NCBI RefSeq assembly: GCF_907165215.1
Contig: NZ_CAJRAY010000049.1
Coordinates: 27,779-91,778, forward strand
From: Thermobacillus xylanilyticus
GTDB lineage: Bacteria; Bacillota; Bacilli; Paenibacillales; Paenibacillaceae
DNA: 64,000 nt
Direction: 5' to 3'
The notes under the pieces were generated by a model. That model was not told the DNA's origin and made no database searches. It saw nothing but the letters and a program-made list of their open reading frames with translations. The position numbers and the translations under genes are program-made. The stretch's first letter is position 1. Every line of letters begins with the position of its first letter. Positions 43,600 through 52,098 of this stretch are shown here, piece after piece.

Positions 43600-45711
43600 C
43601 TATCCGAGCCACCAACGCTTCAGATCTTCCCACCAGGAGCGGCGGATTTCCTGGTCGGCCCGGGCGGAGTCCGGCTCTTCTTCGCCTGCTGCGTCATGCG
43701 CGTCGCAATACTCGACCGGCTCGGTGCCCGCGATGAACGTCTCCGGACGCCGCTGCGGACACGTCTCGCCCGCAAGTTTGCCGGTTTCGGGATCGATGTA
43801 CACTGTCACGACGCCGTCCGGCATCGGAAACATCTTCGGCGGCACGCCGGCGAGCGCCCGCTCGATGAAGTCCGCAAAGATCGGCGCCGCACGGTGCGCC
43901 TCGGCCTGCGTGATCGTGCGCGCCTTGTCGTAGCCGACCCAGACGGCTGCCGACAGCTCCGGCGTGTAGCCGACGAGCCAGGCGTCGTAGGGAGTCGTGC
44001 CGGTCTTGCCGGCCACCGGGCGCTTGATGGCGGCCGACACGCGATGCGCCGTGCCGCCCGGCTCGAACACGCTCTCGAGCAGCCGCGTCATGACGTACGC
44101 ATGCGCGGGCGACGCCGCCTGCACCGCCGACGGCTTCGCCTCATACAGCACGCGTCCCGAGCGATCCTCGATGCGCAGGATCGCGACCGGCTCGTGCCGG
44201 ACGCCGCCGGCGGCCAGCGCGCCGAACGCGGACGCCATCTCGAACGGGCTGACGGGGAACGTGCCGAGCGCCAGCGAAGGCACCGGCTGCATCGGGCTGT
44301 CGATGCCGAAGCGGCGGGCCGTCGCCACGACGTTCTCCGGCCCGACCGCCATAATCGTGTGGACGGCATAGATATTGTCCGAACTTGCGATCGCCGTCCG
44401 CATGTCGATCTCGTCCATGACATAATGATCGTTATGGTTGCGCGGCTCGTACGTCTTGCGGCCTTCGTCGTACGTGAAGACGGTCGGTTCGCTCCGGAAG
44501 CGGGTGACCGGGGTCATGCCGTTCTCGAGCGCCGTCAGGTAGACGAACGGCTTGAAGGAGGACCCCGGCTGGCGCGTCGTCGCGAAGACGCGGTTGTATT
44601 GGTTCGTGTTGTAGTCGCGGCCGCCGACCATCGCCTTGATATGGCCGTTTCGCGGATCGATCGCGATGAGCGCCGCCTGCTGTTCGGAGCCCGCCGGAAT
44701 GCCGTTCTTCACCGCTTCTTCGGCGGCTGCCTGGATGTCGGGGTCGAGCGTCGTGTAGATGCGGACGCCGCCTTCGGCAATCAGCCGCTCGTCGATGCCG
44801 AGCTGTTCGACGGCGACCATCCGGACGTAATCGCGGAAATACGGCGCGTATCCGTCGTCCGCATCCGATTCGAGCGGACGGAAGTTCAGCGGCTCGCGGA
44901 ACGCGGCGTCGGCTTCCTCCCGCGTGATGACGCCCTGTTCCACCATGGCGTTCAGCACGAGGCGCTGCCGGTCCTTCGCGTTCTTCATGTCCCGGTAAGG
45001 CGAGTAATACCGCGGCCCCTTGGGCACGCCGGCCAGCATGGCGCTCTCCGCGAGCGACAGTTCGGAAGCGTGCTTGCCGAAGTAGCGCTCCGCGGCGGCT
45101 TCGACGCCGTAGGCGCCGTGGCCGTAGTAGATCTGGTTCAGATACATCGTCAAAATTTCCGTCTTGTCGTATTTCATTTCAAGCTGCGCCGCGTAAACGG
45201 CTTCCTGCAGTTTCCGGGACCAGGTCCGCTCGTGGGACAGCCAGAGGTTGCGCGCCAGCTGCTGCGTCAGCGTGCTCGCGCCCTGCTTCGCCGACAGGCT
45301 GCGCAGGTTGACGAGGGCCGCGCGGGCAAGTCCGCGCAGATCGATGCCGTGATGCTCGAAGAAGCGGCGGTCTTCGATGGCGAGCGTCGCCTGCACGAGG
45401 TACGGCGAAATTTCCGACAGTTCGACGGAATGCCGGTATCCGCCGGCGTGAAGCGTGTCGATGACGCCTCCCCGGCTGTCGTAGATATACGAAGTCTGGC
45501 TGATGAATGCGGCGGGCAGCGACTGCGTGCTCAGCCAGATCCAGCCGGCGATCAGCCCGCCGGCGGCGAGCAGCAGGAGGAAGGCGAAGACCGCGGCCCA
45601 GACGCGGAGGCGGGCACGCCGGATCACGCGCCGCTCGGCCCGGAGCAGCCGTTTCTTCTGTTTCTCGCGCTCTTCCGCGGTCTGCGGGCGGTTGTTCGAC
45701 TGATCCGCCAT
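43600..45711 (-). CDS. Class A penicillin-binding protein (PBP1A/PbpG-like)
   Basis: 703 residues. Basic cytoplasmic head, TM at about 31-53, glycosyltransferase domain (about 75-250) with AIEDRRFFEHHGID, GASTLTQQLARN and the second catalytic Glu region, and transpeptidase domain (about 330-650) with SxxK in QPGSSFKPF, SxN in SSDN and KTGTT. All catalytic motifs are intact. The C-terminal tail of about 60 residues is acidic with two Cys. It polymerises and crosslinks peptidoglycan. Synteny with ywhD and speE suggests the pbpG (ywhE) counterpart. AAAGGACGG precedes ATG 45711. Confidence 0.93.
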   Translation of the reverse strand: MADQSNNRPQTAEEREKQKKRLLRAERRVIRRARLRVWAAVFAFLLLLAAGGLIAGWIWLSTQSLPAAFISQTSYIYDSRGGVIDTLHAGGYRHSVELSEISPYLVQATLAIEDRRFFEHHGIDLRGLARAALVNLRSLSAKQGASTLTQQLARNLWLSHERTWSRKLQEAVYAAQLEMKYDKTEILTMYLNQIYYGHGAYGVEAAAERYFGKHASELSLAESAMLAGVPKGPRYYSPYRDMKNAKDRQRLVLNAMVEQGVITREEADAAFREPLNFRPLESDADDGYAPYFRDYVRMVAVEQLGIDERLIAEGGVRIYTTLDPDIQAAAEEAVKNGIPAGSEQQAALIAIDPRNGHIKAMVGGRDYNTNQYNRVFATTRQPGSSFKPFVYLTALENGMTPVTRFRSEPTVFTYDEGRKTYEPRNHNDHYVMDEIDMRTAIASSDNIYAVHTIMAVGPENVVATARRFGIDSPMQPVPSLALGTFPVSPFEMASAFGALAAGGVRHEPVAILRIEDRSGRVLYEAKPSAVQAASPAHAYVMTRLLESVFEPGGTAHRVSAAIKRPVAGKTGTTPYDAWLVGYTPELSAAVWVGYDKARTITQAEAHRAAPIFADFIERALAGVPPKMFPMPDGVVTVYIDPETGKLAGETCPQRRPETFIAGTEPVEYCDAHDAAGEEEPDSARADQEIRRSWWEDLKRWWLG

Positions 45712-45848
45712 GTTCGCCACCGTCCTTTCCGCTCGCAATCTTTCATGTTCCTTAGTATGGAAATCGAAAGACGGCGTTATTCATGCGGGTTTGGAGGCGG
45801 TCGGCATTCCCGGAAGAAAAAACATTTTGAAGCGGGGCGGGGAGCATG

Positions 45849-45876
45849 TTGCTTTTTCCCATTGAAACTCTATAAT
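45849..45876 (+). promoter_or_regulatory. Sigma-A promoter of speE-speB
   Basis: TTGCTT (45849-45854), 16 bases, TATAAT (45871-45876). It lies 37 bases upstream of the speE start codon. Confidence 0.65.
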
Positions 45877-45913
45877 ACAGGTTGAAATCCTACAGGAAGA
45901 AGGGATCGTCCTC

Positions 45914-46744
45914 GTGACGGAGATATGGTTTACGGAGAAACAGACTGACCATTACGGCATCACGATGAAGCTGAAGGAAACGTATGTCCGCGAACAGACG
46001 GACTTCCAGGATCTCGCCATGGTGGAGACCGAGGAATGGGGCACGATGCTGCTCCTCGACGGCATGGTGATGACCACGGACAAAGACGAGTTCGTGTACC
46101 ACGAAATGGTGGCGCACCCGGCGCTGTTCACGCATCCGAATCCGGAGCATGTGCTGGTGGTCGGCGGAGGCGACGGCGGCGTCATCCGCGAAATTCTGAA
46201 ACATCCGAAAGTGAAGCGGGCCGTTCTGGTCGACATTGACGGCAAGGTAATCGAGTATTCGAAGCGTTACCTGCCGCAAATCGCGTCCGGGCTGGACGAT
46301 CCCCGCGTCGAGGTGATCGTGAACGACGGATTCATGCACATCCACGATCACAAGAACACGTACGACGTCATCATGGTCGATTCGACCGAGCCGGTCGGGC
46401 CGGCGGTGCAGCTCTTCACGCGCGGGTTCTACCAGGGCATCTACGACGCGCTGAAGGAAGACGGCATGTTCGTCGCGCAGACGGACAATCCGTGGTTCAA
46501 GGCGGATCTCATCCGCAACGTGAACCGCGACGTCAAGGCGGTGTTCCCGATCGTGCGCACCTACTGGGCGAACGTGCCGACCTATCCGAGCGGGCTGTGG
46601 ACGTTCACGCTGGGCAGCAAGAAATACGACCCGCTTGAGGTGGACGAATCGGCGATACCCGAGATCGATACGAAATATTACTCGCCCCGGCTGCACAAGG
46701 CGGCGTTCGTGCTGCCGAAGTTCGTCGAGGATCTGGTGAAATAA
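45914..46744 (+). CDS. speE: Spermidine synthase
   Basis: 276 residues. An N-terminal beta domain precedes a Rossmann methyltransferase-like domain. [15 protein letters not shown] binds decarboxylated S-adenosylmethionine, [12 protein letters not shown] supplies the acidic ribose ligand, and [13 protein letters not shown] is the active-site loop with catalytic Asp. The enzyme transfers aminopropyl to putrescine. GTG start with AAGAAGGGA upstream. Co-directional with speB after 70 bases. Confidence 0.96.
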   Translation: MTEIWFTEKQTDHYGITMKLKETYVREQTDFQDLAMVETEEWGTMLLLDGMVMTTDKDEFVYHEMVAHPALFTHPNPEHVLVVGGGDGGVIREILKHPKVKRAVLVDIDGKVIEYSKRYLPQIASGLDDPRVEVIVNDGFMHIHDHKNTYDVIMVDSTEPVGPAVQLFTRGFYQGIYDALKEDGMFVAQTDNPWFKADLIRNVNRDVKAVFPIVRTYWANVPTYPSGLWTFTLGSKKYDPLEVDESAIPEIDTKYYSPRLHKAAFVLPKFVEDLVK

Positions 46745-46814
46745 GCGAAATGCGAGCGTTCGGACGGCCGTCCCGCTTCGGGGCGGCGTTCTTGATGGAA
46801 AGGGGAAAACCGGT

Positions 46815-47684
46815 GTGAAGCTGGATCAAAAATATTCCGGCAACGTGTTCATTCTGAGCTCCGAAGATTACGAGGCGGCGAAGGCGGTCATCTATGGCAT
46901 GCCGATGGACTTCACCGTCTCGTTCCGTCCGGGCTCGCGCTTCGGCCCGCCGCGCATCCGCGAGGCGTCGGTCGGGCTGGAGGAGTACAGCCCGTATCTG
47001 GACCGCAGCCTCGAAGACATCGTCTATTTCGACGCGGGGGATCTGCTGCTGCCGTTCGGCAACGCGGCGCGCAGCCTGGAGATGATCGGCGAATTCGTGA
47101 GGGGCGTGCTGGCGGACGGCAAGCTGCCGGTCGGCCTCGGCGGCGAGCACCTTGTCTCGTGGCCGATCATCCGCGAAGTGTACGCGAAGTATCCGGATCT
47201 TGCGGTCATCCATATCGACGCGCACGCGGACCTGCGCGAGCAGTACGAAGGCGAGCCGCTGTCACACTCGACGCCGATCCGTAAAACGGCGGAGCTCATC
47301 GGCGGGAAGAACGTGTACCAGTTCGGCATCCGCTCCGGCTCGCGCGAGGAGTGGGCGTACGGACGGGAGAACGTGAACTTCCATCCGTTCGAAGTGCTGG
47401 AGCCGCTGAAGCGCGCGCTGCCCGAGCTGGCGGGCCGTCCCGTGTACGTGACGATCGACATCGACGTGCTCGATCCGTCCTGCGCGCCCGGCACCGGCAC
47501 GGCCGAAGCGGGCGGCATCACGTCGAAGGAGCTGCTGGATGCCGTGCATGCGATCGCGCGCTCCGACGCGCGGGTCGTCGGTTGCGACCTGGTGGAAGTG
47601 GCGCCCGCCTACGATCCGACGGAGCAGACGCAAATCGCCGCTTCGAAGATCGTGCGGGAGATGCTGCTCGGTTTCGTGAAATAA
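46815..47684 (+). CDS. speB: Agmatinase
   Basis: 289 residues, ureohydrolase fold. The binuclear manganese ligands are in GGEHLV (His), HIDAHADLR (Asp, His, Asp) and DIDVLDPSCAPGTG (Asp, Asp). It hydrolyses agmatine to putrescine and urea, supplying SpeE. GTG start with AAAGGGG upstream. A terminator follows at 47718. Together with PotABCD the window encodes both synthesis and uptake of polyamines. Confidence 0.95.
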   Translation: MKLDQKYSGNVFILSSEDYEAAKAVIYGMPMDFTVSFRPGSRFGPPRIREASVGLEEYSPYLDRSLEDIVYFDAGDLLLPFGNAARSLEMIGEFVRGVLADGKLPVGLGGEHLVSWPIIREVYAKYPDLAVIHIDAHADLREQYEGEPLSHSTPIRKTAELIGGKNVYQFGIRSGSREEWAYGRENVNFHPFEVLEPLKRALPELAGRPVYVTIDIDVLDPSCAPGTGTAEAGGITSKELLDAVHAIARSDARVVGCDLVEVAPAYDPTEQTQIAASKIVREMLLGFVK

Positions 47685-47717
47685 GCACGGCAGAAGATCG
47701 ATATCGGCTCATGCGGG

Positions 47718-47746
47718 CCCCGGAGGAAGATATTCCTCCGGGGTTT
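47718..47746 (+). terminator. Terminator of speE-speB
   Basis: CCCCGGAGGAA (47718-47728) and TTCCTCCGGGG (47733-47743) pair perfectly over 11 bases, followed by TTT. Confidence 0.85.
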
Positions 47747-47842
47747 GAACATTCCACAATTTGACGCAAAAGTGATAGAATATTGAACTACAATCGATTA
47801 CATGTTATTCGCGGTGCGGACAGATCATAAGGAGGGATCGCC

Positions 47843-48268
47843 GTGTCGCTGTTCAGCGGGTTGTTCGGCAACTATACCGAGGTTTCACCCCGGGAACTGC
47901 AGCAGCAGTACGGCGCATACCTGATGCCCGGGGAGACCGTCCAGACCGGGTTCCGGCTGGTACGCGACACGTTCATCTTGACGGACAAGCGGCTCATCCT
48001 GTTCGACCATCAAGGCGTGACCGGGAAGAAGACGCGCGTCGTCTCCATCGACCTGGATTCGATCTACGATGTCACGATGGAAACGGCCGGCACCGGGTTC
48101 GACGACAGCGAGCTGACGATCCATTACATCACCTCTCCGTATTACAAAGCGAACAACTTGCAGACGGCAAGCTACCGGTTCGAGTTCAGCAAAAAATTCA
48201 ATATTCAGCCGTTCTATGTGGCACTGGTGTCGCTGGCTTACGAGAACAAGCAACGGATCAACGGTTGA
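47843..48268 (+). CDS. Bacterial PH-domain protein
   Basis: 141 residues, soluble. The sequence YLMPGETVQTGFRLVRDTFILTDKRLILFDHQG... and IDLDSIYDVTMETAG matches the bacterial PH domain family (bPH) found in Bacilli. FELTD/FILTDKRLI is the conserved strand pair. Some relatives contribute to stress or competence, but no activity is known. GTG start with AAGGAGGG. It stands alone, closed by a terminator. Confidence 0.82.
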   Translation: MSLFSGLFGNYTEVSPRELQQQYGAYLMPGETVQTGFRLVRDTFILTDKRLILFDHQGVTGKKTRVVSIDLDSIYDVTMETAGTGFDDSELTIHYITSPYYKANNLQTASYRFEFSKKFNIQPFYVALVSLAYENKQRING

Positions 48269-48282
48269 ACCAGGAGTCATCC

Positions 48283-48320
48283 GGCTCTGCCGCGGCGACG
48301 CGGGCAGGGTCTTTTTCATC
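48283..48320 (+). terminator. Terminator after the PH-domain gene
   Basis: CTGCCGCG pairs with CGCGGGCAG (one bulged G) around GCGA, followed by GGTCTTTTT. Confidence 0.75.
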
Positions 48321-48352
48321 AAAAAAAATTGAACTCCGGGGAAAAATTTAAT

Positions 48353-48381
48353 TTGACTAAACCAATCGGAAATCGTAAGCT
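48353..48381 (+). promoter_or_regulatory. Weak promoter candidate of the amino acid transporter operon
   Basis: TTGACT (48353-48358), 17 bases, TAAGCT (48376-48381). The -35 is good and the -10 poor. The surrounding 110 bases are AT-rich compared with the genes and contain GTCGAAAATTCGAC (48398-48411), a near-perfect dyad that could be an operator. Confidence 0.35.
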
Positions 48382-48430
48382 TAATACGGTCGAAAATTCG
48401 ACAATTTTCAACAAAAGGGGTAACCACACC

Positions 48431-49219
48431 ATGAAAAAGCTGTACTTCACTTTGGCCGTCGTGCTGCTGTTCAGCGTATTGGCTGCAGCCTGCTCTTCCG
48501 GCAAGTCCGGCGGAGATGACGACAAGAAAGTGCTCCGCGCAGGCTCGACGGGCCAGTCGTTCCCGAACAGCTACAAGGACGGGGACAAGCTGGTCGGTTT
48601 CGACGTCGAAGTCCTCGAAACCATTGCCGCCAATCTCGGCTATACGGTAGAATGGGTTAACACCGATTTCTCCGGCCTGATGGGCCAGCTCGAGACCGGC
48701 AAGATCGACACGGTCGCCAACGTCGTGGCGGTGACGGAGGAGCGGAAGCAGAAGTTTGACTTCACCGTGCCTTACTCGTACGCCGGCGTGGCGATCGTGA
48801 CGCACGTGGACAACACGGACATCAACACGCTGGAGGACCTGAAGGGCAAGACGGTCGCCGGCGTGCTCGGTTCGCAGAATGTGAAGAACCTGCAGAACTA
48901 CGATCCCGAGATCAATGTCCGGACGTACGAGAACCGCGACGGCGCGCAGAACGATGTCCTGAACAAGCGCGTCGACGGCTATGTGCAATCCAAGGCGAAT
49001 CTGATCGCCGAGATCAACAAGAACAACCTGCCGCTCAAGTTCGTCGGCGAACCGTTCCACTATGAGGATGTCGCGTTCCCGTTCGTGAAGAGCGAGAAGA
49101 ACCAGAAGCTGATCGAGCAGTTCAACGCCGAAATCGAGAAGCTTCGGGAGGACGGCACGCTGAAGAAGCTCTCCGAGAAGTATTTCTACGGTGAGGACGT
49201 CACGACGAAGAGCGAGTAA
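48431..49219 (+). CDS. Polar amino acid ABC transporter substrate-binding lipoprotein (TcyA-like)
   Basis: 262 residues. Lipoprotein signal ending VLAAACSSG. Family 3 extracellular solute-binding domain: LVGFDVEVLETIAANLGYTVEW, GKIDTVANVVAVTEERK, FDFTVPYSYAGVAIV and DLKGKTVAGVLGSQN. The sequence is nearest to cystine-binding TcyA/YckK-type proteins, but other polar amino acids are possible. AAAGGGG lies 11 bases upstream of the ATG. First gene of an operon with permease, ATPase and an MmgE/PrpD enzyme. Confidence 0.87.
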   Translation: MKKLYFTLAVVLLFSVLAAACSSGKSGGDDDKKVLRAGSTGQSFPNSYKDGDKLVGFDVEVLETIAANLGYTVEWVNTDFSGLMGQLETGKIDTVANVVAVTEERKQKFDFTVPYSYAGVAIVTHVDNTDINTLEDLKGKTVAGVLGSQNVKNLQNYDPEINVRTYENRDGAQNDVLNKRVDGYVQSKANLIAEINKNNLPLKFVGEPFHYEDVAFPFVKSEKNQKLIEQFNAEIEKLREDGTLKKLSEKYFYGEDVTTKSE

Positions 49220-49258
49220 TCTGAACCGCGCGAAAGCGCATGGGAGCGGGCGATAGAC

Positions 49259-49930
49259 GTGAATTTCGATCCATCCTACATCATTGAAATATTGCCGAGG
49301 ATCATTCAGTACATCCCGATCACGCTGCTCATGGCGGTGCTCGCCATGATTCTGGCGATCGCGGTCGGGCTGGTGCTGGCTCTCGCCCGCAACAGCAGGA
49401 ACCGGCTGCTCAGTTCGGGAGCGGCCGTCTATATTTCTTTCTTCCGCGCCATTCCGATGCTGGTGCAGCTGTTCCTGATCTACTACGGCCTGCCGCAGCT
49501 GTTCCCGGTATTCACCAAAATGGATGCCGTAACGGCGGCCGTTATCGGATTCGGATTCAAGCAGGCGGCGTTTCTGGCCGAGATTTTCCGGGCGGCGTTC
49601 CTCTCGGTGGACAAAGGGCAGATGGAAGCATGCATCACCGGCGGCATGACGAAGCTTCAGGCGTACCGGCGGATCATTCTGCCCCAGGCGGCGCGCAACG
49701 CGCTGCCCGGCACCGGCAACATTTTCATCAGCCTGATCAAAGAGACGTCCCTGGCGTTCACGCTCGGGGTGGTCGAGATTTTCGCCGAAGCGAAGATGCA
49801 GGCCGCCGAATCGTTCCGGTTCTTCGAAGCCTATCTGGCGGTCGCCTTGATCTACTGGCTGCTGATCATCGTCTATACGTATCTGCAGCAGAAGCTTGAG
49901 AACTATCTGGATCGCCCATATCGGACATGA
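49259..49930 (+). CDS. Polar amino acid ABC transporter permease (TcyB-like)
   Basis: 223 residues, five to six TM segments, His/Glu/Gln/Arg/opine permease family. FFRAIPMLVQLFLIYYGLP and the EAA loop QMEACITGGMTKLQAYRRIILPQA are characteristic. GTG start, 39 bases after the binding-protein gene. Confidence 0.9.
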   Translation: MNFDPSYIIEILPRIIQYIPITLLMAVLAMILAIAVGLVLALARNSRNRLLSSGAAVYISFFRAIPMLVQLFLIYYGLPQLFPVFTKMDAVTAAVIGFGFKQAAFLAEIFRAAFLSVDKGQMEACITGGMTKLQAYRRIILPQAARNALPGTGNIFISLIKETSLAFTLGVVEIFAEAKMQAAESFRFFEAYLAVALIYWLLIIVYTYLQQKLENYLDRPYRT

Positions 49931-49943
49931 AGGTTGATTGGCC

Positions 49944-50690
49944 ATGATCAAAGTGACAAACCTCAAGAAACGATTCGGCGACCTCGTCGTGCTGAACGGC
50001 ATCGACTTCGAGGTGAAGGACGGCGAAGTGCTGTCGATCATCGGTCCGTCCGGATCGGGGAAATCGACGCTCATCCGCTGCCTGAACTTCCTGGAGCGGC
50101 CGGAAGCCGGCGTGATCGAGATCGGCGGCGTGCGGGTTGACGCCGAGAAGTGCACGAACAAGGAAATCCGGCAGCTTCGCCTGCAGACCGCGATGGTCTT
50201 CCAGAATTACAATCTGTTCAAGAACAAGACCGCTCTGCAGAATGTGACGGAATCGCTCATCGTCGTGAAGAAGATGCCGAAGAAGCAGGCGGAGGAGCTC
50301 GGCATGGAGCTGCTCCGGCAGGTCGGCCTGGAAGACAAGCGGGACAACTATCCCGCCACGCTCTCCGGCGGCCAGCAGCAGCGCGTCAGCATCGCCCGGG
50401 CGCTCGCGCTCAGGCCCCACGCCATCCTGCTGGACGAGCCGACGTCTTCCCTCGACCCGGAGCTCGTGTCGGAAGTGCTGCAGACGATCAAGAAGATTGC
50501 CGAGATGGATACGACGATGATCATCGTGACGCACGAGATGGATTTCGCCCGGGATGTGTCCGATCACGTCATTTTCATGGCGGACGGCAACATCGTGGAG
50601 CAGGGCCCGCCGGCCGAGCTGCTCGATAACCCGCGGAAAGAGCGGACGAAGCAGTTCCTGCGGACATTCCACGCGAACAGGAAGCGGTGA
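49944..50690 (+). CDS. Polar amino acid ABC transporter ATP-binding protein (TcyC-like)
   Basis: 248 residues. Walker [11 protein letters not shown]-loop VFQNYNLF, signature [15 protein letters not shown], Walker [13 protein letters not shown]-loop VTHEM. GlnQ/ArtP class. ATG 49944 is used; an in-frame TTG at 49938 is two codons earlier. The 3' end overlaps the next coding frame by 4 bases if GTG 50687 is used there. Confidence 0.93.
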   Translation: MIKVTNLKKRFGDLVVLNGIDFEVKDGEVLSIIGPSGSGKSTLIRCLNFLERPEAGVIEIGGVRVDAEKCTNKEIRQLRLQTAMVFQNYNLFKNKTALQNVTESLIVVKKMPKKQAEELGMELLRQVGLEDKRDNYPATLSGGQQQRVSIARALALRPHAILLDEPTSSLDPELVSEVLQTIKKIAEMDTTMIIVTHEMDFARDVSDHVIFMADGNIVEQGPPAELLDNPRKERTKQFLRTFHANRKR

Positions 50691-50692
50691 CG

Positions 50693-52015
50693 ATGGCGGA
50701 CAGTCTGACGTTGGCGTTCCTGGACAAGCTGTGGCGCATGCCTTTCTCCGGGGAGAGTCTGGAGAAAGCGAAGTACGGCATATTGGATTACATCGCATCC
50801 GCCTTCGCCGGGAGGGCGGATGCCGGCGTTATGAAGCTGATCCGGGCGGCGGACGAGGAAGGCGGCCGGCCGCTTGCGCCGGTGCTGTTCCACGGGTGCC
50901 GCGTCAATCGCGGGCAGTCGGCGCTCATCAACGGCTTCATGGGCCATGCGCTCGATTATGATGATGTGCATGCGGAGGTGCGCGGCCATCCGAGCACCGT
51001 CATTCTGCCGGCGCTCATCGCGCTCGGCGACCGCGGCGGCGACGGCCGGCGTTTCCTCGAAGCGTATATCGTCGGCGTTGAAGCGATGGCGCGCATCGCG
51101 CTGGCGCTTTCGAATGAACATTATGAGCGCGGGTTTCACAACACGGCGACGGCGGGCGCGTTGGCGGCGGCGATCGCCGGCGCGCATTACCTGGACTGGC
51201 CGGCGGAGCGGGCCGCGCTGGCGCTCGGGCTCGCCGCGACGCAGGCCGGCGGACTGCGCGTCCACTTCGGCACGGAGACGAAGCCGCTCCATGCCGGGCT
51301 GGCTGCGGCCGCAGGGATCCGGTCGCTGCTGCTCGCGGAAGCGGACGTGCAGGGAAGCCGCGCCAGCCTGGACGGCCGGCTCGGCTATTTCGCCGTGTTC
51401 GGCCAGGGCGAAGAGCGGGCGCGCGCCGAACTGCTGCGCGAGGACGCCGTCCCGCGGATCGTCAGCCCCGGCCTGTGGCACAAGCTGTACCCGTTCTGCT
51501 CTGCGGCGTATTTCGGCTGGCACGCGGCCGAGCAGCTCGGCCGGATTCCGCTCGACCGGATCGAAGCGATCGAGATCGCCTTCACCGGGCGGAGCGACGC
51601 GGCGCTCATCCATCAACGCCCCTTGAACGGCGAAGAGGGCCGCTTCAGCATCGAGTATATCGCCGCGCTGATCCTGAGCGGCCAGGGCATCCGCGCCGGC
51701 GACTTCCAGCGGGTGCCGATCGACGGCGAGATCCGGGCCTACATGGACCGGATGCGGCGCACGAACGTAATGGACGAGCCGCCGGGCGTGAGGTACACGC
51801 GCATCACGGTGACGCTCACGGACGGCGGGACGGTGACCGCCGTCGGCGACCGCCCGAAGGGCTCCCCCGGCAATCCGGTCACGGAGGCGGAGCTTGAGCG
51901 CAAGTTCGAAGAAGTCGTGACCGGTCCGAACGCGGCGGCCATACGGGAACAGGTGCTGCGCCTGGATGAGGCGCGGGATGTGAGACCTTTCATCGGTCTG
52001 CTCGGCGAAGGATGA
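50693..52015 (+). CDS. MmgE/PrpD family protein
   Basis: About 440 residues, all-helical N-terminal domain plus a smaller C-terminal domain. GHALDYDDVHAEVRGHPSTVILPALIALG... carries the family signature (paired Asp and His), and KLYPFCSAAYFGWHAA is the second conserved region. Known members are 2-methylcitrate dehydratase, cis-aconitate decarboxylase and iminodisuccinate epimerase. Neighbouring methylcitrate genes (prpB, prpC) are absent, so propionate catabolism is unlikely. It directly follows the amino acid importer genes, which suggests that it acts on an imported compound. GTG 50687 is the alternative start. Confidence 0.85.
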   Translation: MADSLTLAFLDKLWRMPFSGESLEKAKYGILDYIASAFAGRADAGVMKLIRAADEEGGRPLAPVLFHGCRVNRGQSALINGFMGHALDYDDVHAEVRGHPSTVILPALIALGDRGGDGRRFLEAYIVGVEAMARIALALSNEHYERGFHNTATAGALAAAIAGAHYLDWPAERAALALGLAATQAGGLRVHFGTETKPLHAGLAAAAGIRSLLLAEADVQGSRASLDGRLGYFAVFGQGEERARAELLREDAVPRIVSPGLWHKLYPFCSAAYFGWHAAEQLGRIPLDRIEAIEIAFTGRSDAALIHQRPLNGEEGRFSIEYIAALILSGQGIRAGDFQRVPIDGEIRAYMDRMRRTNVMDEPPGVRYTRITVTLTDGGTVTAVGDRPKGSPGNPVTEAELERKFEEVVTGPNAAAIREQVLRLDEARDVRPFIGLLGEG

Positions 52016-52033
52016 CGGACCGGTGCATAAGCG

Positions 52034-52098
52034 AAAGTCCCGGCACACCGGCCGGGACTTTCACACGGCTCCAGCCTTGACGGGTTGGAGCTTTTCTT
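52034..52098. terminator. Two tandem terminator hairpins
   Basis: First: AAAGTCCCGGC (52034-52044) with GCCGGGACTTT (52051-52061). Second: GCTCCA (52068-52073) with TGGAGC (52086-52091), then TTTTCTT. They lie between the convergent MmgE/PrpD and M56 genes. Confidence 0.85.
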
